DNA of 64,000 nt from Merluccius polli (lineage: Eukaryota; Chordata; Actinopteri; Gadiformes; Merlucciidae), in NCBI GenBank assembly GCA_030340625.1, contig JAOPHQ010002853.1, forward strand, positions 222,001 to 286,000, read 5' to 3'. Made by a program: the position numbers and the translations under genes. The number at the start of each line of letters is the position of its first letter. Position 1 is the first letter of the stretch. The notes under the pieces were generated by a model. That model was not told the origin of the DNA. It ran no database searches and was given only the letters and a program-made list of their open reading frames with translations. Shown piece by piece: positions 56,835-64,000 of the stretch.

Positions 56835-59081
56835 CTAAATTGTATCTAGATGATTTGTCAGCCGACTTTTGGCCGACTTCATCTTAGGAGGATTGGCATC
56901 TCCAATCAACCCGACCACCTTAAGCCTGATGTTTGCTTCAGCCATTCCCGCCATGTTGCGTGCTTGGCAGCGGTATTCTCCAGCGTCCTTGTGTGACAGT
57001 CCGCTCAGGCTAATGATGGACCAACGTATTCCCACTCCAGGAGATGCCTGCATAACTTCAAAAAGTTCAAGTCAAAATTGTGAACAAAAAACACAAACTT
57101 TATAAAGTTATTTTATGGATGATTTAAGACTGCTATGATACAAAAATGATTAAGCCTATCCTGATGATTTTAGTGATGTGAGTCCCAGTCTGACAAAGGT
57201 CTTGGATAAATAAAGGTCCTGCAATGTAAGCTGCTGAGTGTTGGAGTTTTCTTCAACTTTTACGTGCACTTCTACACTCCGACACTACAAGAGTCCTTAC
57301 AATTCAATGTGATATGAAAACAATGAACTGGCGCACCTTACTATAGTGGTAGAGCTCCCTTGGAACAATTTCACAGTCAAGTCTGAATCTTTTTCACGTC
57401 AGTCAAATGTTTATTTTTTGGAATAAAAATCTCCCAAATCACCTAGCTTGTTAATTTTCACTACAAGATAAACTGAAACAAATTGTAACAGGTGTGTCTC
57501 TTAGACAGGTAATCATGTATAATAATGTCTACAGTCTACCTGTAGGCATCCTAGAGCAAGATGCTTAACCCCTACCTGCTCTCAAATTAAATGTATCCAA
57601 ACAAATTGCATAAAGTTGCCTTGGATAAAAGAAAGTCTAAGAATTGCTTAAACTGCTCATATATAATTGAAAACCACACACACCTTACACAATAAAACAT
57701 ACTTACAACTCTGTAGATTTTTTGGTAAATGTTCAATGTTTTCAGGGGTGTCTTGTTGACAACATCCTGCAGTAAATCATAACACATCACGTCAAAATGT
57801 TTTGTTTGTTGCTTTGTTACATTATCTCTGCATAGCTACCATTGATTTCTTACCGAAGTAGGCTGATGTTTTGATCCAAGTCAGAGTTGGTGTCGGGTAG
57901 CCAGTGGCATCACAGCGAAGGATTACATTACTGCCGAGTGATGAAATAACTGTTGTGGCTGCTGGCTTGACTGAGAGTCTTATACAGTGGGATGTTTCTT
58001 TGTGTGTTAACATGGCAGTTGGGCCGTCAACTGAACTGCTGCAAGTCAACATCTGGTCAATCAGAACCACAAGGCTTCCAAGGGACGCGGAAAATGACCT
58101 GACCATGGAAATCTCGCAGTTACACAACCAAGGATTGTCATGGAGACCTGGGATGCATGAACATATGTGAGGTTAGGAGCCTACATAAACTAGGGGATAG
58201 TGAATAGTAGGATATTCAAACACATATTGTACCTAAAATCTTTCTTTGCAACAGCCCGTCCTCTTGACCAATTAGTGGGAACCAAAGGTTTAGCAGCTCA
58301 GCAGGCAACATAGTTAATCTAAAAAAAAAAAGAGGATATCGGAGATGTTAGAACCTGATAATATAGGGAACTCGAAGTACAAGATGTATATGATTTTGCC
58401 TCTCTCTAAAAACGACAATGTTTCATTTGTTATATAAGCCCTAGTAATAGCTTGATAAATATTTTCTTTTTGCATATAGACAGACCTATTGCTGGAGAGA
58501 TCTAGGTAGGTTATGTTGGGCAAGAAGACAGCAGCATGGGCAGGGAGACTGGACAGGCGGTTATTGTGCAGGCCTAGAGTGCAGAGGCGGGGCATGTCTC
58601 TCAGGCCCTCCCAGGGGAAGGCGGACAAGAGGTTCCCATCCAGTCGAAGTTCGTGCAGGGACTTCAGGTTAAGGAAGCTGCTGGGGTGGATGGATGTGAT
58701 GGAGTTATAGGTCAGCCACAAAAAACGCAACTCCGAAAGGTTGTAGAAGGCCGCCCGGGGCACTCTGGATATCAAGGTGTTTTCCAGATGCAACCTGACC
58801 GTATCAGCAGGAGCATTGGCGGGAACATAATGCATTCCAGGGCCCCTGCATTGCACCCATCTAACATATTTGAAAAAAATAGATGGTTCCATACACATAT
58901 ACAAATGCAACACATTTATGCAAAATTCGCATCAGGTTCTACTAGTGACCACCGACTACTTTTCAGATGTTTAAGATATTATATTTGCAATTTTGTATGC
59001 AGAAAGGAAAACTTTTGTAACAATAATTTAGCTTGTTCCAGCAAAGTGCATGGATTAGAGTTCATGATAACTAAACTATAC

Positions 59082-59163
<82 letters not shown>

Positions 59164-59174
59164 TGATGATGATG

Positions 59175-59208
<34 letters not shown>

Positions 59209-59412
59209 TGACCGAGCTGAACATGTATTAAATGCTGTTGCAGAATGATCGACTAGAAAGAATGTTTAATGCAAGTGCTAAAATAAACAAGCCTTACACA
59301 ACCTGAGCTCCAGCCTGCCTTTGCTTCCATTAGAGCAGGAGCACTTGGAGGGACAAGAACAAACCATCAGGAAAGAGCTTTGAAAAATGTGAACAAATAA
59401 AAGCAGATACAT
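56835..59412 (-). CDS. lrit3: lrit3-like LRR/Ig protein, C-terminus short
   Basis: Leucine-rich-repeat Ig protein; in vertebrates LRIT3 acts at photoreceptor/ON-bipolar synapses. Exons: 59412-59303 (signal peptide MYLLLFVHIFQSSFLMVCS, then LRRNT CPSKCSCSNG), 58860-58486 (LRRs, LHELRLDGNLLSAFPWEGL), 58318-58233, 58147-57854 (LRRCT NPWLCNC; Ig start SNVILRCDATGYPTPTLTW), a possible 60-nt phase-neutral exon 57766-57707, and 57055-56835 (Ig end DAGEYRCQARNMAGM). Frames join to 361 or 381 residues and stop at TAG 56835-56837. Human LRIT3 is about 680 residues, continuing into a Ser/Thr-rich region, FN3 and a transmembrane helix. None of these is visible downstream, so the last exon may be mis-ended or the gene truncated. 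Confidence 0.85.
59082..59207. repeat. (AAT)n(ATG)n microsatellite in lrit3 intron 1
   Basis: About 125 bp of ATA/ATG trinucleotides in several blocks. Confidence 0.95.
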
Positions 59413-59981
59413 CCTTCAACAGTGGAGCTCCGACTTCATGGAATCTCTTCATAGCTTTATACTCCCAATCCAGGGCTTGCACTTTCGGCTCTCCCTCCAC
59501 AGCACATAGTGAAACTCCAGCAAAGATTAGCAGGGATTAAGCAGGTTGCTGAAAATAGTTTAATCCTGTATCTTGCTGTGAGTCCACAACATCAACATGA
59601 TTGTAGGTTTACATTAGAGCCTAACATATGTTGAATATATAGTATCCTATATAAGAAATGTTTCTCATATTCTTCCATCTTTCATGGAAGTATATATGAC
59701 CCTATTCAATGACACATTTACAATATGTTGTACCTGTTACTGAATGTGTCGCAATCAATAGATACAACTATAATCTGATATATACAGCATATGACACGGA
59801 GACAAAGTTGTTTTCCTCTAAAGATTTTAATTTTACTTCGCCTAGTTTCTAGTGACGCTACTACCCACGTGATACGGAAGTCAATCGCTTGTTTTGTTTT
59901 CGTGTTATGCATACACATACAGTGTAAGGTGAATTTATTTGTTGCCACTTTCCGACTACTGAATCTTCCCTGACAGAAAAC
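59413..59981. promoter_or_regulatory. Divergent promoter region
   Basis: 570 bp between the lrit3 start codon (-) and the start codon of the next gene (+). Head-to-head genes at this spacing usually share a promoter region. CCACGTGATACGGAAG at 59864-59879 combines an E-box (CACGTG) and an ETS-like CGGAAG, located about 110 bp before the plus-strand ATG. Confidence 0.45.
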
Positions 59982-60122
59982 ATGTCAGCCGCAATACCAC
60001 CGGTAAATGAGCATTATGTTAATAGCCACGAGTTTGAAGGACATATGTTAGAGCGTGGAAGCAGGAACGGCCATCCTTACAGGTCCGTCAGCGTTGAAAG
60101 AGTAACACACCAGCAATACCAG
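59982..60122 (+). CDS. First coding exon of an unrecognised gene
   Basis: 47 codons from ATG 59982: MSAAIPPVNEHYVNSHEFEG, HMLERGSRNGHPYRSVSVER and VTHQQYQ, ending in phase 0 at a GTAGGACT donor. The context is right for a 5' exon: in-frame stop shortly upstream (TGA at 59971), acceptable ATG context (AAAACATGTC), GC-richer promoter, and divergence from lrit3. No signal peptide or membrane segment. I do not recognise the protein and no further exon could be found before the window end. Confidence 0.5.
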
Positions 60123-60519
60123 GTAGGACTACGGTTAACAATCTAGTTGTCGAAGGAGCTAACTTATATTGACCCTTTTACTTTTGCGGGCCGAGTCCAG
60201 CGATGAATCGTTTTATTGTTATTCTTATGGTTATATATGCTTATAGGCATATCACACGAGGGGGTAATACAATGTCATTGCCGTTTATAAAGTGTTTATT
60301 TTGTACAGTTTAATTAGGCTAGGCTGGGTCGGATCCGGGATTGGGATAGAGAAGCTCCACAGCTCAACGCCGCCATAGAACTACTGAAAACAAAAACCGG
60401 AGAAAGAACGTAATAAAGTGTATTTGATTACGGTATGTGTCTGAACTTCGAATGCCACAGGTAAACTTAACTCTTCAACTAGAAATAGTACAATTTCAGG
60501 AGAAATTGTGGTGTGCTGC

Positions 60520-61385
60520 TGTAGTTTTATGGTGGCTGCTATGGTGTTATATGTTGCTGCCTCTTTTTGGACTGTTGCTAGGGTGTTCTGCACAGTTGCT
60601 AGTGTTCTGGATGCTTGCTAGGGTGTTCTTGTTGGTTTGCTAGGGTTGTCTGGGGGGTTGCAATGTGTTCTGGGGGGTTTCTATGATGTTCTAGGTGGTT
60701 GCTATGGTATAATGGGTGGTTGTTAGGGTGTTCTAGGTGGTTTCTATGATGTTCTAGGTCGTTGCTATGGTGTAATGGGGGGTTGCAAGGTGTTCTAGGT
60801 GGTTTCTATGATGTTCTAGGTGGTTGCTAGAATGTTCTGGGGGGTTGTTAGGTGTTCTAGGTGGTTTATATGATGTTCTAGGTGGTTGCTAGGGTTTTCT
60901 GGTGGTTGCTAGGTGTTCTAGGTGGTTTATATGATGTTCTAGGTGGTTGCTAGGGTGTACTGAGTGGTTGTTAGGGTGTTCTAGGTGGTTTCTATGGTAT
61001 TCTAGGTGGTTGTTAGGGTGTTTGGTGGGGTTGCTAGGTGTTCTAGGTGGTTTCTACGATGTTCTAGGTGGTTGCTAGGGTGCACTGAGTGGTTGTTAGG
61101 GTGTTCTAGGTGGTTTCTATGGTGTTCTAGGTGGTTGCTAGAGTTTTCTGGGGGGTTGCTAGGTGTTCTAGGTGGTTTCTATGATGTTCCAGGTGGTTGC
61201 TAGGGTTTTCTGGGGGGTTGCTAGGTGTTCTAGGTGGTTTCTACGATGTTCTAGGTGGTTGCTAGGGTGTTCTGGGGGGTTGCTAGGTGTTCTAGGTGGT
61301 TTTTCCGATGTTCTAGGTGGTTGCTAGGGTGTTCTGGGGGGTTGCTAGGTGTTCTAGGTGGCTTCTATGGTGTTCTAGGTTGTTC
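60520..61385 (+). repeat. Minisatellite GGTTGCTAGGGTGTTCTGG, large array
   Basis: About 865 bp of 20-24 bp units, many arranged as a 40-45 bp higher-order dimer (GGTTGCTAGG... / GGTTTCTATGATGTTCTA). It lies in the presumed first intron of the gene starting at 59982 and shares leader and unit with 19790-20105. Confidence 0.92.
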
Positions 61386-61389
61386 AACG

Positions 61390-62060
61390 CTAGAGTGTTC
61401 AGTGTGTTCCAATTTTTTTTTAGTAGCCAGCTAGATGAAAAATGTAGCCAGCTAAAGGATTCCGTGGTTATTAGAAATGTTTTTGCTAATAATACTTTTT
61501 TTTTACTACTTTTTTGTGTTGAAGAAAGCATGACAATCCAAACAACACCAATGAGAATGATTATTTCAATCAACATTGAATGTTTACCTGACCATATCTG
61601 ACCTCAGATCTTCCTCATTCTCACCTGTAACATGTAAAACCAATTAATCACATTGAATCACTAATTTCATAAAATCATCAATAAGTAAATCATTAAATCA
61701 TGGGCCGGATATAGTGGTTAGGGTGTTTAATTCCCAGCCAAATGGTTCTGGGTTTGAGCCCCAATATCCACAGTCTACCTGTTGGCATCTGCCTAGAAGA
61801 TGAAGCATTACCCCTACCTCCTCATTAATGGCATACATCTAAAAGAAAAACAATCACTGTCACTTTGGATAAAAGACTAGAAATAGTATAAAAATAAATA
61901 GAAATAATATCCAATACAAAAAAATCCAAGCGTGTTCCAATAACAAGTTACTACAATAAGTAGCTACTACAGGCCAGTTTAATTATTATTATACCAATAT
62001 TGCTATTATCATACTTATTTAGGTAAAAATGTTGTCAATATTGTTTATCCAAGTCAATGT
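61390..62060. other. No gene seen
   Basis: AT-rich. TAGTAGCCAGCTAGATG words and a stretch at 61700-61830 (GTGGTTAGGGTGTTTAATTC, GGGTTTGAGCCCC) look like an old tRNA-derived SINE head, but box A/B could not be placed with confidence. Confidence 0.35.
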
Positions 62061-62061
62061 A

Positions 62062-62067
<6 letters not shown>

Positions 62068-62149
<82 letters not shown>
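62068..62149. repeat. (CT)n(TA)n microsatellite
   Basis: About 48 bp of CT followed by about 33 bp of TA, ending at the Tc1 element. Confidence 0.95.
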
Positions 62150-62155
<6 letters not shown>

Positions 62156-63066
62156 CACACTCACCGGCCACTTTATTAGGTACACCTTGCTAGTACCGGG
62201 TTGGACCCCCTTTTGCCTTCAGAACTGCCTTAATCCTTCGTGGCACAGATTCAACAAGGTACTGGAAACATTCCTCAGAGAGTTTGGTCCATATTGACAT
62301 GATAGCGTCACGCAGTTGCTGCAGATTTGTCGGCTGCACATCCATGATGCGAATCTCCCGTTCCACCACATCCCAAAGGTGCTCTATTGGATTGAGATCT
62401 GGTGACTGTGGAGGCCATTTGAGTACAGTGAACTCATTGTCATGTTCAAGAAACCAGTCTGAGATGATTCGCGCTTTATGACATGGCGCGTTATCCTGCT
62501 GGAAGTAGCCATCAGAAGATGGGTACACTGTGGTCATAAAGGGATGGACATGGTCAGCAACAATACTCAGGTAGTCTGTGGCTTTGACACGATGCTCAAT
62601 TGGTACTAATAAGCCCAAAGTGTGCCAGGAAAATATCCCCCACACCATTACACCACCACCACCAGCCTGAACCGTTGATACAAGGCAGGATGGATCCATG
62701 CTTTCATGTTGTTGACGCCAAATTCTGACCCTACCATCCGAATGTCGCAGCAGAAATCGAGACTCATCAGACCAGGCAACGTTTTTCCAATCTTCGATTG
62801 TCCAATTTTGGTGAGCCTGTGCGAATTGTAGCCTCAGTTTCCTGTTCTTAGCTGACAGGAGTGGCACCCGGTGTGGTCTTCTGCTGCTGTAGCCCATCCG
62901 CCTCAAGGTTCGACGTGTTGTGCGTTCAGAGATGCTCTTCTGCATACCTCTGTTGTAACGAGTGGTTATTTGAGTTACAGTTGCCTTTCTATCAGCTCGA
63001 ACCAGTCTGGCCATTCTCCTCTGACCTTAGTTGGACAGGTGTACCTAATAAAGTGGCCGGTGAGTG
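62156..63066 (-). mobile_element. Tc1/mariner-type transposon, compact copy
   Basis: 911 bp inserted in a TA-rich microsatellite (TA target). The inverted ends are CACTCACCGGCCACTTTATT... and its complement ...GGCCGGTGAGTG, about 30 bp each. It codes for a DDE transposase on the minus strand over most of its length. It is shorter than a typical 1.2-1.6 kb Tc1 element because the first DNA-binding part of the gene is absent. Confidence 0.9.
62190..63014 (-). CDS. Tc1-like transposase, N-terminally short
   Basis: Intact 274-codon frame with no stop or frameshift. HTH_Tnp_Tc3_2-like region at 1-60 (RADRKATVTQITTRYN, ISERTTRRTLRRMGYSSRRP). DDE catalytic residues Asp83 (WSDESRF), Asp174 (QQDNAPCH) and Glu211 (SPDLNPIEHLWD); by my count 36 residues lie between the last two, against 34 in classical Tc1. 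GGGGVMVWG glycine box at 118-126. The first paired-type helix-turn-helix is missing: only about 52 bp separate the start from the element end. Cut-and-paste activity would need end binding, so this copy is probably inactive despite the open frame. Confidence 0.85.
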   Translation of the reverse strand: MARLVRADRKATVTQITTRYNRGMQKSISERTTRRTLRRMGYSSRRPHRVPLLSAKNRKLRLQFAQAHQNWTIEDWKNVAWSDESRFLLRHSDGRVRIWRQQHESMDPSCLVSTVQAGGGGVMVWGIFSWHTLGLLVPIEHRVKATDYLSIVADHVHPFMTTVYPSSDGYFQQDNAPCHKARIISDWFLEHDNEFTVLKWPPQSPDLNPIEHLWDVVEREIRIMDVQPTNLQQLRDAIMSIWTKLSEECFQYLVESVPRRIKAVLKAKGGPTRY

Positions 63067-63069
63067 TAT

Positions 63070-63076
63070 ATATATA

Positions 63077-63146
<70 letters not shown>
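63070..63146. repeat. (TA)n microsatellite right of the Tc1 element
   Basis: About 75 bp of TA with one CTG interruption near the start; it continues the tract that the transposon split. Confidence 0.95.
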
Positions 63147-63147
<1 letters not shown>

Positions 63148-63484
63148 ACACTACAGTAATATCACTACAGTAAACAAACACAGATGACTTTGCCCTCCTG
63201 ATTAGGGTGGTGCTGTCTTGGACAGATGAGTGTTCAAAGGCGGTAGAAGGGAGAGAAAAATAGTTAGTAACTAATAATTACTCAGGAACAGCAATAGCAA
63301 GAAGAACAATTAAGAGAGCAAAAAGGGAGGCATGGGGGGAATTTTGTTCCACTATTGGAAGATATACAGACATGGGTAAAGTGTGAAGAAATGTTGGGAA
63401 GGGGTAACAATAAACAAAATCCAGTATTGGTGGAGGGAGAGAGAACTGCGCTGGGCTCTTTGGGGTATTGTGATTAAGGGCCAT

Positions 63485-63488
<4 letters not shown>
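63147..63488. other. No gene seen
   Basis: Purine-rich unique-looking sequence between two microsatellites. Confidence 0.4.

Positions 63489-63540
<52 letters not shown>
63489..63540. repeat. (AT)n(GT)n microsatellite
   Basis: About 40 bp AT followed by about 12 bp GT. Confidence 0.95.
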
Positions 63541-64000
63541 TAAAGGTATGGTTATATTTTATATCTATCATATGACCCATAATTAGGGTCACACTAATCT
63601 TGGTACCTTTCTGCTAAAGTATAACAGAATCATGAGATACAAACAGAGGCATATAATCATAAAAGCAACTCCTCATAATTAATGAGTACATTGTTGATGA
63701 CGTGTAGAATAGATAGTGGGAGATCAGTTTGTTGCAAAGTGTAAAGAACAGGCAGGATGACCTCTGTACAGACTGGGAGTCAGATACTGCGAGGACAAGA
63801 GGGGAAGATAGAAGCAGAAGGCCTTGTTATGACGGTTTCAGTGTTTTGTGTATATAACATCCTGGGTCAGGGATAGTTGGTGCTCAGACTTCGTGAACTG
63901 GCACACACACTTGTTGTCTGTCAGGGAAACATAGTTGGACCCAGATATATCTGTAAAACTCTGCACATTCTACTGGTGTTAACAATAAAACTGATTATTT
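63541..64000 (+). other. Possible LTR-like sequence at the window end
   Basis: TATATAACATCC (about 63850), a promoter-like spacing, then CAATAAAACTG at 63981-63991 resemble the promoter plus polyadenylation layout of a long terminal repeat. No TG...CA ends or second LTR can be checked inside the window, so this is only a suggestion. Confidence 0.2.

Noticed and set aside
58653..59231. 192-codon plus-strand frame
   Set aside because: Antisense of lrit3 exon 2 running into the trinucleotide microsatellite (Asn/Ile/Met runs).
60520..61385. CRISPR-like array
   Set aside because: Units are contiguous, variable minisatellite copies without unique spacers, in a eukaryotic genome.
61700..61830. tRNA gene or tRNA-derived SINE head
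   Set aside because: A B-box-like GGGTTTGAGCCCC is present but no cloverleaf or A box could be built; left as an uncertain relic.

Overview
The window comes from a vertebrate nuclear genome, most likely a teleost fish. It carries intron-split genes with GT/AG junctions whose conceptual products match vertebrate families along their length: cytochrome c oxidase subunit 8, peropsin (rrh), glutamyl aminopeptidase (enpep) and lrit3. They sit in AT-rich DNA full of L2/RTE LINEs, hAT, Harbinger, P and Tc1 transposons, TTAA-site MITEs and long (TA)n tracts, a mix typical of ray-finned fish. I cannot name the species.

Layout. 1-4.5 kb: a frameshifted L2 LINE and a second LINE relic. 4.6-5.5 kb: a two-exon cox8 gene. 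5.6-13.3 kb: accessory DNA with a large hairpin, a P-superfamily MITE keeping a THAP exon, and a nested block (minisatellite > L2 LINE > SINE and hAT > inner element). 13.36-24.63 kb (+): rrh, seven exons, 337 codons. Its first intron holds a 3.8 kb palindromic element coding for a protein with XPG/FEN1-like nuclease motifs and a cysteine-rich tail. 25.16-39.07 kb (-): enpep, 20 exons, 959 codons, tail-to-tail with rrh. 39.3-56.5 kb: a second accessory zone with a Gypsy integrase relic, an RTE-like LINE with 12-bp target duplications interrupted by a Harbinger element (itself hit by a hAT MITE), a third copy of the nuclease element, and several MITEs. 56.8-59.4 kb (-): lrit3 with LRR and Ig domains but no visible FN3/transmembrane part. 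59.98 kb (+): first coding exon of an unrecognised gene, divergent from lrit3. The rest holds a minisatellite, a Tc1-like transposon with a 274-codon transposase, and microsatellites.

Functional context. rrh (retinal-binding opsin) and lrit3 (photoreceptor synaptic LRR protein) are both visual-system genes, and they lie in the same region in tetrapods. I recall the human order as RRH-LRIT3-EGF-ELOVL6-ENPEP, so enpep between rrh and lrit3 would be a local rearrangement. The most novel-looking item is the nuclease-encoding mobile element (two inverted arms at 14.8-18.6 kb and a truncated copy at 51.95-53.37 kb). All exon boundaries were derived by eye from reading frame, family similarity and splice consensus.
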